NCBI RefSeq assembly: GCF_900128895.1
Contig: NZ_FSQW01000001.1
Coordinates: 248,001 to 312,000 of the forward strand
Source of the DNA: Parasphingorhabdus marina DSM 22363
GTDB lineage: Bacteria; Pseudomonadota; Alphaproteobacteria; Sphingomonadales; Sphingomonadaceae
Direction of reading: 5' to 3'
Length of the DNA: 64,000 bases
Within the stretch, counting starts at the first letter, position 1, and every line of letters starts with the position of its first letter. Of this stretch, positions 25,806-34,359 are shown piece by piece. The position numbers were made by a program, and so were the translations under genes. A model generated the notes under the pieces. It ran no database searches, was not told where the DNA came from, and saw only the letters and a list, made by a program, of their open reading frames with translations.

Positions 25806-26605
25806 TCCGCAAGGGCTATTCTGACGGACCTTCTGGTCAGATTCACTGGCGCATGCTGGTGCCGGAGGCCGCAGGCAGTCAGCCGGACCTCTATTGCCTG
25901 CAGCCCGCGCCGTTCAGCGGTCTCGCCTGGACCGGGATCATGCCCCATCTGGCAAAAGGTCGCCGGGTGATTGCACCGGATTTTCCCGGCTATGGCGGAT
26001 CGGACGGGGCAAAGCCTGATCCTTCGATCGCAGAATATGCTCAGGCAATGCTGGCGGTCGTCACGGATCTGTCTGGGGACCGGGAAGTTGATCTCGCCGG
26101 ATTTCATACCGGTACACTGGTGTCAGCTGAGATGTCACTGACAGCCCGGCACCATGTCCGCCGACTGGCGCTCGTCGACATTCCGGCCTTTGATTCCGAA
26201 ACCAGTGCCAAATATCTGGATAGCGCTGCCCGGCCGCTGGAGATCACCGAAAATCTCACCTGCCTCGAAAAGCCCTGGAAGGTCCTGACCAGCCGTCTGG
26301 AAAGCCAAAGTACGGACCGCGCGTTTGAAATGTTTGTCGAGCAGCTGCGACCCGGAAAGCTGATGAACAGCGCCTTTCATGCCGCCTTCACCTATGATGC
26401 CCGGGCCCGTATGCCGGACATCACCCATCCGGCACTGGTGCTGGCGACCCAGTCGGGATTGCTCGAACCGACACGCTGGGCGGGACAGAATATTCCGTCC
26501 GCCATCGTCGTCGAACGGCTCGACATCACCCGGGCGGTGCTTGACGAGGCAGCGGAATTGACGGCATCTGAAATCCTGAACTTTCTCGACGAGGCCCAGC
26601 CATGA
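25802..26605 (+). CDS. alpha/beta hydrolase with G-F-H-T-G elbow
   Basis: A 267-residue cytoplasmic alpha/beta-hydrolase-fold protein. VIAPDFPGYGGSD is the strand-4 region, and the elbow is LAGFHTG with His102 where Ser normally stands. The C-terminal segment (VVERLDITRAVLDEAAELTASEIL) lacks the usual conserved His, so the triad seems doubly altered. Start fixed by ATGA overlap with the MFS stop; the longer frame is a shadow of the transporter gene. Confidence 0.8.
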   Translation: MIRKGYSDGPSGQIHWRMLVPEAAGSQPDLYCLQPAPFSGLAWTGIMPHLAKGRRVIAPDFPGYGGSDGAKPDPSIAEYAQAMLAVVTDLSGDREVDLAGFHTGTLVSAEMSLTARHHVRRLALVDIPAFDSETSAKYLDSAARPLEITENLTCLEKPWKVLTSRLESQSTDRAFEMFVEQLRPGKLMNSAFHAAFTYDARARMPDITHPALVLATQSGLLEPTRWAGQNIPSAIVVERLDITRAVLDEAAELTASEILNFLDEAQP

Positions 26606-26913
26606 CCGACACAATCCCCTTCGCCATCTATTGCCTCGACAAGCCCGGCACTGAACGAAAGCGCCTCGATGCCCGCGATGCCCATTTTGCGCATATTGAA
26701 AAGACGCTCGACAATCTGCTGATCGCCGGTCCGTTGAAGGACACCGATGGCGCCACCATCGGCTCGTTGTTGATCGTCAAGGCCAGCGACGCCGATGACG
26801 CGCGCCGACAGCTGGAAGCCGACCCCTATTTTGCCGCCGATATCTGGGCCGATATCCGGATCAGCGAGTTCATGCCGGCTGCCGGAGACTGGATCGGCGG
26901 AAAAATCTGGTGA
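26602..26913 (+). CDS. YciI-like protein
   Basis: A 103-residue ferredoxin-like protein of the YciI/YCII family: FAIYCLDKPGTERKRLDARDAHFAHIE contains the Asp-His pair (RDAHFAH) typical of the family, and ADPYFAADIWADIRISEF the C-terminal motif. A YciI-like protein has been shown to act in chloroaromatic catabolism (dehydrochlorination of a muconolactone), so an elimination or hydrolysis step is possible. Overlaps neighbours at ATGA and GTGA. Confidence 0.85.
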   Translation: MTDTIPFAIYCLDKPGTERKRLDARDAHFAHIEKTLDNLLIAGPLKDTDGATIGSLLIVKASDADDARRQLEADPYFAADIWADIRISEFMPAAGDWIGGKIW

Positions 26914-27935
26914 AGCGACTGTTTGCAGCGCTGGCGATCTGGCTGGGGCTGGCCATCCCGGCATCGGCACAGACGGTTTCTCCCTGGACAGAAACGCTGG
27001 TCAGCGTGGAGAATCTGGACCAGGCCTCGCGACTCTTTCGCGAACTGGGGAGCTGGGAGATCAAAAGCGAAGGCAAAGTCGCGACAGCGGAACTGCGCTA
27101 CTGGAAACTGCCCGCAACCGCGAGCGGCCGCTATCAGCTGATCTGCGCACCCGCGACGGAGACCGGCTGTATTCGCTTTGTCCGGCTGGAGGGAGTGGGT
27201 CCACAGGCCCCTGTACGCCTTGCCCTTCGTGCCTGGGACACGGGCGGAATTTTCTCGATCATGGTGCGCTCGGACAATGTCCCGCAACTCTTTTCAGATG
27301 CCATCGCGATGGGCTGGTGGGCGGAGAGCCAGCCGATCCGCTTTCAGTTTGGCACATCTGACCTGCGCAATGTCGTACTGACCGGTCCGCACGGCATCAA
27401 TCTTGCGGTCTATGAGCGGATAACGCCGGACTTTACCGCCTTCCCGGTCGGCCGGATCAGTCAGGGATTCAACAGCATGCGGATGGTCAGGGACAAGGCA
27501 CTCGCCCGGGCCTTTTACGAGCAGAAGCTGGGTTTTTCTGTGCTGTTTGATTCGGGTCGCGAGCCACCCGAGCCCGCACCGTCCAATTTTGGTATTCCGC
27601 TCAACCGGACTCCCGATATCAAGCGTTCGGCCGCCGCCCTGCAGCCCCGGCCCGGCGAGACCGGCCGGGTGGAAGTGATGCAAATTGAAGGATTTACCGG
27701 TCTGGATGTCAGCCGGGAAGCGCGCCTGCCCAATCTCGGGATCATCTCCGTCCGCTATCCCGTCGACGACCTGCGGGCCTATCGCCAGCAGATCGAAGCC
27801 CGAGGAGTGATAGTGGACTATGCGGCAAGCAGCGTTACGATAGGGGCGATCGGGACCGTGGACCTCTTCGCGGTCCGCGATCCGGATGGCAATATCACCG
27901 AATTTTACCAGAAGTCCCACGAAAAGCCCCAGTGA
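26910..27935 (+). CDS. exported tandem VOC protein
   Basis: A 341-residue protein with GTG start (GTGA overlap), signal peptide (LFAALAIWLGLAIPASAQT) and two VOC halves: a degenerate one opening with SVENLDQASRLFREL, and a better one at about residues 185-335 (MRMVRDKALARAFYEQKLGFSVLF ... DLFAVRDPDGNITEFYQK). The DPDGNxxEF end is the classic glyoxalase-like metal segment. Export is unusual for VOC proteins and agrees with a periplasmic phase of this pathway. Confidence 0.8.
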   Translation: MKRLFAALAIWLGLAIPASAQTVSPWTETLVSVENLDQASRLFRELGSWEIKSEGKVATAELRYWKLPATASGRYQLICAPATETGCIRFVRLEGVGPQAPVRLALRAWDTGGIFSIMVRSDNVPQLFSDAIAMGWWAESQPIRFQFGTSDLRNVVLTGPHGINLAVYERITPDFTAFPVGRISQGFNSMRMVRDKALARAFYEQKLGFSVLFDSGREPPEPAPSNFGIPLNRTPDIKRSAAALQPRPGETGRVEVMQIEGFTGLDVSREARLPNLGIISVRYPVDDLRAYRQQIEARGVIVDYAASSVTIGAIGTVDLFAVRDPDGNITEFYQKSHEKPQ

Positions 27936-27946
27936 AGGAACCGAAC

Positions 27947-28918
27947 ATGGCTCGTGTCGCACAGATAACCGAATTTGGAGGGCCGGAGAATATCCGCTGG
28001 ATCGATGTCGATCTGCCCGCACCCGGTGCCGGAGAAGTCCATGTCCGGATGACGGCGGTCGGTCTCAACTATATCGACACCTATCACCGCACAGGCCTCT
28101 ATCCTATCGAGCTGCCCAGCGGACTGGGAATTGAAGGCGCGGCGGTAGTCGAGGCAGTCGGAGAAGGGGTAACCAGCGTGCAACCCGGCGACCGCGTGGC
28201 GACATTCGGCCTGATCGGCGCCTATGCGACGGAACGGGTGCTGCCGGAATCGGCGCTGGTTCCGCTGCCCGACTCCATAGACGACGAAACCGCGGCGGCG
28301 ATCATGGTCAAGGGCTGTACCGCGGAATTTCTGATTGAAAGGTGTGGAAAGGTCCAGAGCGGCTGGCCGGTACTGGTCCATGCCGCAGCCGGCGGAACCG
28401 GGCTTCTGCTGGTCCAGTGGCTCAAGCATCTCGGCGCCCATGTCATCGGCACGGTGAGCACGGAGGAAAAGGCGGCGCAGGCGAAAGCGGCGGGAGCCGA
28501 TGACATCATCTTCTACCTGAAGGAAGACACCGCCGCCCGGGTGCGCGAAATTACTGATGGGGCGGGGGTCCGAGTCGTATTTGACGGGGTCGGCATGGCG
28601 ACCTGGGAAAGCTCGCTCGACAGCTGCGGTCAGCGCGGCCTGATCATCAGCTTCGGCAATGCCGATGCCCCGGTGACGGGAGTCGGGCTTGGCATTCTCG
28701 CGGCCAAAGGCTCGCTGCATGTCACCCGGCCCACCCTGTTCGATTATTATGCCACCCCGGAAGACAGCCAGCAGGGCATGGGCCGCCTGTTCGAGATGGT
28801 CGGCAGCGGTACCGTCAAGGTGCATATCGGCCAGCGTTATCCTCTGGAAGAGGCGGCGCAGGCGCATGTCGATCTGGAAAGCCGCAAGACGGTCGGTGCA
28901 ACCATCTTGCAACCCTGA
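27947..28918 (+). CDS. quinone-oxidoreductase-like NADPH dehydrogenase
   Basis: A 323-residue zinc-independent MDR protein close to QOR/zeta-crystallin: GLNYIDTYHRTGLYPIELPSGLGIEGAAVVEAVG is the N-terminal QOR hallmark, VHAAAGGTGLLLVQWLKHLGAHVIGTVST the NADPH loop. It reduces quinones or conjugated enones. The ATG at 27947 has GAAGGAA upstream and is chosen over 27932. Confidence 0.88.
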   Translation: MARVAQITEFGGPENIRWIDVDLPAPGAGEVHVRMTAVGLNYIDTYHRTGLYPIELPSGLGIEGAAVVEAVGEGVTSVQPGDRVATFGLIGAYATERVLPESALVPLPDSIDDETAAAIMVKGCTAEFLIERCGKVQSGWPVLVHAAAGGTGLLLVQWLKHLGAHVIGTVSTEEKAAQAKAAGADDIIFYLKEDTAARVREITDGAGVRVVFDGVGMATWESSLDSCGQRGLIISFGNADAPVTGVGLGILAAKGSLHVTRPTLFDYYATPEDSQQGMGRLFEMVGSGTVKVHIGQRYPLEEAAQAHVDLESRKTVGATILQP

Positions 28919-28928
28919 GAGGATTTCG

Positions 28929-29531
28929 ATGACCCGTATCGCGCCGCTCAGCCTGGAAGAGCTGCCCAAAGAAACCCGAAAGAGCCTGGAATATGCGCAG
29001 AGCATCATGGGCTTTACCGCCAATGATGTCCTCGCCATGGCGCATTGGCCAGAACTGCTGGCCGCGATGGAGCAACTGGTCGGGGTGATTTACAAGCCCG
29101 GCGAGCTGGACGATGTGTTGAAGCGCATGATTGGAACCATTATCAGCGGCGCGTCCGGTTGCCGCTATTGTCAGGCGCATACCGCGCATGGAGCGGCGAA
29201 AATGGCAGGCGGTGATGCCGAAAAAATTGCGGCGGTCTGGGACTATCAGACGAGCGACCTGTTCGACCCGGCAGAACGCGCGGCGCTCGATCTCGCCCTG
29301 GCCGCCGGGCAGCAACCCAATGCAGCAACAGACGCACATTTCCGGGAACTGGAGAAATATTTCTCGCGTCAACAGATCATGGAGATCATGGGCGTGATCG
29401 GGCTGTTCGGATTTCTCAATCGCTGGAATGACACGCTGGCGACCGAACTGGAAGACCAGCCATTCGATGCGGCCCGTTCACTCTATTCCAAAGACCAGTG
29501 GGAGGCCGGGAAACATCGGCAGGACGGATGA
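28929..29531 (+). CDS. carboxymuconolactone-decarboxylase-like / AhpD-fold protein
   Basis: A 200-residue all-helical protein of the CMD/AhpD superfamily. It carries the redox or proton-relay motif GCRYCQAHTAHGA (C-x-x-C-x-x-x-H). Such proteins either reduce peroxides or decarboxylate lactone acids. A peroxidase role would fit with H2O2 from the amine oxidase, but the substrate cannot be read. The stop overlaps the next start (ATGA). Confidence 0.8.
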   Translation: MTRIAPLSLEELPKETRKSLEYAQSIMGFTANDVLAMAHWPELLAAMEQLVGVIYKPGELDDVLKRMIGTIISGASGCRYCQAHTAHGAAKMAGGDAEKIAAVWDYQTSDLFDPAERAALDLALAAGQQPNAATDAHFRELEKYFSRQQIMEIMGVIGLFGFLNRWNDTLATELEDQPFDAARSLYSKDQWEAGKHRQDG

Positions 29532-30034
29532 AGAAATACCAACTCTCCTGTGCGTTGCTGATCGCGTCCTTGCCGGCAGCAACACCGGTCGCAGCCAATC
29601 ACGCTGCTGCAGAAGCCATGGCAGCCGACACCCGGCTGATCATCGACTGGGGCACGGCCTGGAAACGCCATTTCGAGGCCGGGGATACGGAAAAGCTGCG
29701 CGATATGTATGAGCCGGATGCGGTGCTGATGGCCAATGGCGCTCCCCCGAAAACTGGTGTCGATGATATCCTGGAATTTCTGGGCCGAAACAAGAAGGCG
29801 GGCAACCAGGTTACGATCGACTTCGCCAATGAAGACATCACGATCGACGGCAAATACGGGTATCTGACCGCGAGATACTGGATGACCATTACCCCGCCCG
29901 GTGCCCGGCCGATCAACGTCATGGGCCGATCGTTCCTGGTCTATAAAAAGGGTGATGACGGCCGCTGGCGGCTGTGGCGCGACATGGACAATCAGGCGCC
30001 GGATGTTCGCGCCGAAGACCGTCCCGGCCGCTAG
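29528..30034 (+). CDS. exported SnoaL/DUF4440-like protein
   Basis: A 168-residue protein with a signal peptide (YQLSCALLIASLPAATPVAAN) and a cone-shaped NTF2/SnoaL-like domain: DWGTAWKRHFEAGDTEKLRDMYEPDAVLMANG is the helix-strand opening, GRWRLWRDMDNQAPD the last strand. NTF2-fold proteins act as isomerases, cyclases or binding proteins. It is the last gene of the rightward operon and converges on 30031-30933; both stop codons share the palindrome CTAG. Confidence 0.75.
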   Translation: MKKYQLSCALLIASLPAATPVAANHAAAEAMAADTRLIIDWGTAWKRHFEAGDTEKLRDMYEPDAVLMANGAPPKTGVDDILEFLGRNKKAGNQVTIDFANEDITIDGKYGYLTARYWMTITPPGARPINVMGRSFLVYKKGDDGRWRLWRDMDNQAPDVRAEDRPGR

Positions 30035-30933
30035 CCGATTTCGATCAGTTCGAGAATTTCTCCCGCCGGACCCTGCGTGCTGGCCGACCGCCGGCCATTA
30101 TAGGGTGCTTCGCTGCGTATCCGGGGTTCGGCAATCCACTTGAGCGCAATCGCATCGAGGCTTTCGACCGCCAGCGACACCAGCGCATTGCCGGGCGGCA
30201 ACATGCCTTCATGCCGCGCGCGCGCCGTTGCTTCGGCGGGATAGTCATCCACCTCGACAATCGGCAACCGGTCATTCTGCACCATGGTCAGATCGGAAAC
30301 GGTGCCGGCAGGCTTGCCGAACGCGTCGTTGATCATGCTGTATTCCAGCGTATATGTGTCCCCGACCGTCAGATGCAGCCGGTCGCGATACCAGTCGACT
30401 GTCGCCACCCGGTCCGGTGTCGCCAGAATAACGATAAACATGTGATCAGTCAGGCTTTGCGCCTTGGGCAAATCGGACGAAGGCGTGTTTTCGCGAACCT
30501 CGTTGAGATAGACCATCTCCCGGCCGGTCCCCAAAACTTGCATCGGCACGAAAAAAGGCAAACCTTCCAGCTCCTTGGGCGGGCCGACAATCTCAAAACC
30601 CGATCCTTCGAGCCGGTCCGGCCAGCCAAACACGTCCTGCACGGTCAGCTCATACGCCGCCCAGCCATATGTCGTGGTCGGTTTGAATCCGGGATGATCG
30701 GGCTGTTCGACCAGGCGGATGTGGCAGTCTGCTCCGCTGGCCGGCCGCAGCACGGCCATGGCAGCCCCGGCACTGGCGGACACATCCCAGGCGGCCGCCA
30801 GTTCTGCTGACAGCGAACCCCGTTCGACCAGATCCATGCCCAGCACGTCCCGATAGTCTCGCAAAGCCGCGTCCAGATCCGGCACGGTAGCGACACCTCC
30901 CAGAATCGATCCATGCTGCAATTTATGTGTCAT
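30031..30933 (-). CDS. tandem VOC protein
   Basis: A 300-residue two-domain VOC protein (GGVATVPDLDAALRDYRDVLGMDLVE; second unit from about residue 160 with DHMFIVILATPDRVATVDWYRDRLHLT; closing PAGEILELIEIG). The Glu of GEILEL would be a metal ligand. AGGAA precedes the ATG. It may be transcribed by read-through from the long leftward operon across the REP-like repeats, or from its own promoter. Confidence 0.75.
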   Translation of the reverse strand: MTHKLQHGSILGGVATVPDLDAALRDYRDVLGMDLVERGSLSAELAAAWDVSASAGAAMAVLRPASGADCHIRLVEQPDHPGFKPTTTYGWAAYELTVQDVFGWPDRLEGSGFEIVGPPKELEGLPFFVPMQVLGTGREMVYLNEVRENTPSSDLPKAQSLTDHMFIVILATPDRVATVDWYRDRLHLTVGDTYTLEYSMINDAFGKPAGTVSDLTMVQNDRLPIVEVDDYPAEATARARHEGMLPPGNALVSLAVESLDAIALKWIAEPRIRSEAPYNGRRSASTQGPAGEILELIEIG

Positions 30934-31010
30934 GACAGGTTCCTGTGTTGCGCAAATGATGACAGATATGGGCTGGCCGCAGAATTCACACCCAACTGCC
31001 GGGAGATGGA

Positions 31011-31142
31011 CCCCCGCCTGCGCGGGGGTACAAAACCACGTTCCTCTTCAAAAACCTCGTATTCCCGCGAAGGCGGGAATCCAGCTCCTTCCAGGTGACC
31101 CGGACGCAACATGGAGGAGACAGGCACCCGCCTGCGCAGGAG
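31011..31142. repeat. cluster of three REP-like GC palindromes
   Basis: Three imperfect or perfect inverted repeats: CCCCCGC/GCGGGGG (31011-31028), ATTCCCGC/GCGGGAAT (31061-31080, followed by CCAG) and a degenerate ACCCGCCTGCGCAGG copy (31126-31140). The ATTCCCGC-gaag-GCGGGAAT unit is a widespread intergenic palindrome in alphaproteobacteria. They could form hairpins in the 3' region between the crotonase gene and the VOC gene. Confidence 0.75.
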
Positions 31143-31174
31143 CACAAGATATGGTCGCTGCACCTCGCGTTCCA

Positions 31175-31939
31175 TCAAAATTCCGGTTTCCTTTTCTCGA
31201 GGAAGGCCGCAACGCCTTCCCGGAAGTCATCGCTTTCAAAGGCCGCATCGAACAGCGCCCGGCTCGCTGCATCGTCATCGGCCTGACCATCCAGAATGCG
31301 CCGGATGATCTGTTTGCTCATTTTCTGGCTGTGTGATGAGACTGTGGCCATGGTTTCCGCCAGCGCATCTGCTTCCGCATAGGGATCGTCAGACATCTGG
31401 GTTATCAGGCCGATACGCAGCGCTTCCTCGGCCGGCAGGATCTGGCCAGTGAACAGGATGCGTTTCGCCTGGGACGGACCAACCGCATCGACCAGCAATT
31501 TGGTATCGTGCAGCGGATAAACCAGCCCCAGCTTCGCCGGCGTGATGCCAAAGCGCGCAGCCGGTCCGGCAATCCGTATGTCACAGGCGAGCGCGATGCC
31601 GCAGCCGCCACCAATGCAGTCGCCATCAATCACCGCGATGGTCGGTTTCTCCGCCTGCGCCAGATCATGCTGAACCTTGCCGATGGCCGCCTGATTGCGC
31701 GCGCGCCATTCGGGATCAGTCGACCCGGCACCAAATTCGCCAATGTCCGCACCGGCGCAAAAGGCGCTGCTCTTGCGACTGGAATGCACGGTCAGCACAC
31801 GCACTCCATCATCGGCCATCGCATCGGCGAGCAGCTCGGGAAACAGTTCCCACATCTCCTGGGTAAACGCATTGCGCTTGTCCGGCCGGTCGATCAGCAA
31901 ATGCGCGATCTTGCCGTCCTTTTCGAGACGCAGGGTCAT
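31175..31939 (-). CDS. enoyl-CoA hydratase/isomerase (crotonase) family protein
   Basis: A 254-residue crotonase. The oxyanion-hole segments are FCAGADIGEFG and GGGCGIALACDIRIAG. In the second, the expected catalytic Glu region reads FGITPAKLGLVYP, with Pro-Ala where hydratases usually have PE; this suggests an isomerase, hydrolase or C-C lyase variant rather than a standard hydratase. It is the last gene of the tightly coupled leftward operon from 39474; its start overlaps the deacetylase stop. Confidence 0.82.
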   Translation of the reverse strand: MTLRLEKDGKIAHLLIDRPDKRNAFTQEMWELFPELLADAMADDGVRVLTVHSSRKSSAFCAGADIGEFGAGSTDPEWRARNQAAIGKVQHDLAQAEKPTIAVIDGDCIGGGCGIALACDIRIAGPAARFGITPAKLGLVYPLHDTKLLVDAVGPSQAKRILFTGQILPAEEALRIGLITQMSDDPYAEADALAETMATVSSHSQKMSKQIIRRILDGQADDDAASRALFDAAFESDDFREGVAAFLEKRKPEF

Positions 31940-32805
31940 GCCGGATCCACTTCCGCGAGATGCCGGGCAATCTGGTGCCGGGTCGTGACCCAGACATCCT
32001 GTTTTGAACGAACGTGCCGGAAAAATTCTTCGAGCGCCCAGATCCGGCCCGGTCGTCCGATGATCCGCAAATGCAAGCCGAGCGACATCATTTTCGGATT
32101 GCCTTCCTCACCCTCGCGGTAGATCTGGTCGAAATTGCGGATCGCATAGTCCAGCCAGCTTTGCGGCGTCATCGCCGGATCGGTCCACATTTTCATGTCA
32201 TTATTGTCGAGCTGATAGGGAATAATGGCAATCGGTTTTTCGGGCACTGTCTCCCGGTCCCAGAACGGCACGTCACCGGAATAATTGTCCATATGGTAGG
32301 CGAAACCTTCCTCGATCAGCAGGCGCCGGGTATTGTCTGTGTGGAAATAACGCGACAGCCAGCCATAGGGGCGCGTGCCTGTGGTCTTTTCAATCGACTG
32401 CACAGCCTTGCGGATAAATTCGCGCTCCTGATCCTCGTCCATCTTGAACTGGTGGACCCAGCGATAGCCGTGACTGACCGGCTCATGGCCCATTTCCGCG
32501 ATCGCCTCTCCAATCTCCGGATGGTTTTCCAGACTCAGCGCCGCCACCGTCCAGCTCGCCATCATGTCATGCTCCTTGAGCAGTTTGACGATCCGTGGCG
32601 CACCCGCCTTGATCCCGTAGAGATAGTTGGATTCATTGCCATAATTGCGGATCGGTGACTTGATATGGATGCCCAGTTCGTCAACAGGTTCCATCCCGCG
32701 ATCGCCCCGGGCAATCGTCATCTCGCTGCCTTCCTCGACATTGACCACCACGCTCAGCGCCATTTTGGCACCGTCCGGCCAGTCGATACGTTCTTCTTCC
32801 ATCAA
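31936..32805 (-). CDS. PuuE-like polysaccharide-deacetylase-fold hydrolase
   Basis: A 289-residue NodB-fold protein of the allantoinase-like (PuuE) branch: ALSVVVNVEEGSEMTIARGD corresponds to the VNYEEGGE strand of PuuE, EPVSHGYRWVHQ to its HGxRW motif, and GWLSRYFHTDNTRRLL to the third motif. PuuE-type members hydrolyse a cyclic amide rather than a sugar N-acetyl group. Here the likely reaction is opening of a lactam, imide or ureide ring. Two more relatives lie at 57435 and 58355. Start at 32805 or one codon later. Confidence 0.8.
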   Translation of the reverse strand: MMEEERIDWPDGAKMALSVVVNVEEGSEMTIARGDRGMEPVDELGIHIKSPIRNYGNESNYLYGIKAGAPRIVKLLKEHDMMASWTVAALSLENHPEIGEAIAEMGHEPVSHGYRWVHQFKMDEDQEREFIRKAVQSIEKTTGTRPYGWLSRYFHTDNTRRLLIEEGFAYHMDNYSGDVPFWDRETVPEKPIAIIPYQLDNNDMKMWTDPAMTPQSWLDYAIRNFDQIYREGEEGNPKMMSLGLHLRIIGRPGRIWALEEFFRHVRSKQDVWVTTRHQIARHLAEVDPA

Positions 32806-33230
32806 TGCATGTCCTCTTGCTTTATTGCCACCGGCGTCCAGCGCTCCGCACGGCGATCGATACGGGCCTCCAGCAATTCCCCATCCAGATCCATCGGCGC
32901 GGCCGCGTCCAGAAAAGCCGCTTTCTCTTCCAGACAGTCGACCCGGATCACACCCAGAAAACGACCGGTGATTTCACTGGTCACCACGGGTACGACGCCA
33001 CAGGCTGTGCAGACAAGGAAGTCGGAAGTTTTCGTCCCGAACCGGTATCGGCTGACAGGTCCGGCAAGAGTGATGTCCACTTGCCCGCCGGGGTCCGAGG
33101 TCCAGGATGCGCCGTGCATCCTGCAGAAGGAACACTGGCAGGATCGCGCGCCCAGCTCGGCAGGCGTCCGCTTGCTCCGAAAATCGAGCGTCACAGCGCC
33201 ACAATGACAAGACCCGGCATAGGCCACCAT
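32802..33230 (-). CDS. GFA/CENP-V-type zinc protein
   Basis: A 142-residue protein with the GFA (glutathione-dependent formaldehyde-activating-like) zinc pattern: GSCHCGAVTLDF, CQCSFCRMHG and VCTACGV provide three Cys pairs for two zinc sites. Function in this family is mostly unproven; some members bind thiol adducts. It could handle a released C1 or aldehyde unit. Overlaps the flanking genes. Confidence 0.88.
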   Translation of the reverse strand: MVAYAGSCHCGAVTLDFRSKRTPAELGARSCQCSFCRMHGASWTSDPGGQVDITLAGPVSRYRFGTKTSDFLVCTACGVVPVVTSEITGRFLGVIRVDCLEEKAAFLDAAAPMDLDGELLEARIDRRAERWTPVAIKQEDMH

Positions 33231-34042
33231 CAGTGCATTTCCTCTCCGCCAGACACGTTGAGTGCTTCGCCGGTAACATAGAAGGCCTCGTCACTGGCCA
33301 GCCAGGCACAGGCCGCCGCCGTGTCGGAGGGCAGGCCCGGGCGGCCCATCGGGTTCTTGGCCGCCATATTGGCAAGATAGGCCTCGACCGTGTCAAAACC
33401 GAGCAGTTTGGAGAAATAAGCATTTTGCTCCGCACCCAGTGCCGTTGTCACATGATTGGGGCAGATCGCGTTGACGGTGATTCCGTGCGCGCCCAGTTCG
33501 ACCGCGCTCGCCCGCGTCAGGCCGACCATGCCGTGTTTGGACGACACATAGGCGGGCAGATGCGGGAATCCGGTCTTCGCTGCCTGCGACGCGATATTGA
33601 TGATCCGGCCGCCATTGCCGGCCTTGACCATCGCCTTCGCCGCCGCCTGTGTACAGTAAAAGGCGCCGTTGAGATTGACACCGATGACCAGCGCAAAATC
33701 GTCGGGTACCACGTCGAGCAAAGGCTTCATCATGAAGCCGATCCCGGCATTGTTGACGAACACGTCCACTGCGCCAAAGGCATCCACAGCCTGATCAACC
33801 AGCGCCTGACATTGCTCGGCATCACTGACATCACAGGCAATATTGGCAACTTTCGCGCCGCGACCCCGCAATTTCTCGGCGACACCTTCCGCCTCGCCAT
33901 CGATCGTCAGATCGGACACCACACAATTCGCGCCTTCATCGGCGAAGCGCTGCAATATGCCCTGCCCCAGTCCTTTTTCCTTTCCGGAACCGGTGACAAT
34001 AATCGTTTTGTCACGGAATTTTGCCCCTGACGAATCTGGCAT
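33230..34042 (-). CDS. short-chain dehydrogenase/reductase
   Basis: A 270-residue classical SDR. The cofactor loop is TGSGKEKGLGQG, followed by NNAG, active-site Ser in IINIASQAA and Tyr-x-x-x-Lys in AYVSSKHG. Asp-Leu at the end of strand 2 (VVSDLTI) favours NAD(H). It probably oxidises a hydroxyl intermediate. Its start shares a base with the stop of the HapK-like gene. Confidence 0.88.
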   Translation of the reverse strand: MPDSSGAKFRDKTIIVTGSGKEKGLGQGILQRFADEGANCVVSDLTIDGEAEGVAEKLRGRGAKVANIACDVSDAEQCQALVDQAVDAFGAVDVFVNNAGIGFMMKPLLDVVPDDFALVIGVNLNGAFYCTQAAAKAMVKAGNGGRIINIASQAAKTGFPHLPAYVSSKHGMVGLTRASAVELGAHGITVNAICPNHVTTALGAEQNAYFSKLLGFDTVEAYLANMAAKNPMGRPGLPSDTAAACAWLASDEAFYVTGEALNVSGGEEMH

Positions 34043-34347
34043 CAGAGATCTTCCGTCAGGATGAAGGTGGGATTGTCAGCATAATCCTGAAACGGCGCCG
34101 CGGCTTCCTGAAAGGCCGGGTCAGACACATCGGCGACAAATTCATCCATCCCGCTGATATCGATAATCTCGAAATATTCATAAGGCGACGGGTCATCCGA
34201 ACCGAACAGGCCCGTGGCCTTGTGGACGGTGAAGGATTCAACCGAGGCCAGACCGCTGGCGGTCGGGATATCCCGGGTCTTTGCCCATTCTTCATATTCG
34301 GCGATATCGACGCCCTCTTTCAGGTTGAACAACACGATAATGCGCAT
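34042..34347 (-). CDS. HapK/RedY-like small protein
   Basis: A 101-residue dimeric alpha-beta-barrel protein. FNLKEGVDIAEYEEWAKTRDIPTASGLASVESFTV and YEYFEIIDISGMDEFVADVSDPAFQE follow the pattern of REDY-like proteins (HapK), known from prodigiosin-type and related biosynthetic clusters. Its catalytic role is unclear there and here. AAGGAGAG precedes the ATG, marking it as an efficiently translated gene inside the operon. Confidence 0.7.
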   Translation of the reverse strand: MRIIVLFNLKEGVDIAEYEEWAKTRDIPTASGLASVESFTVHKATGLFGSDDPSPYEYFEIIDISGMDEFVADVSDPAFQEAAAPFQDYADNPTFILTEDL

Positions 34348-34359
34348 TTTATCTCTCCT

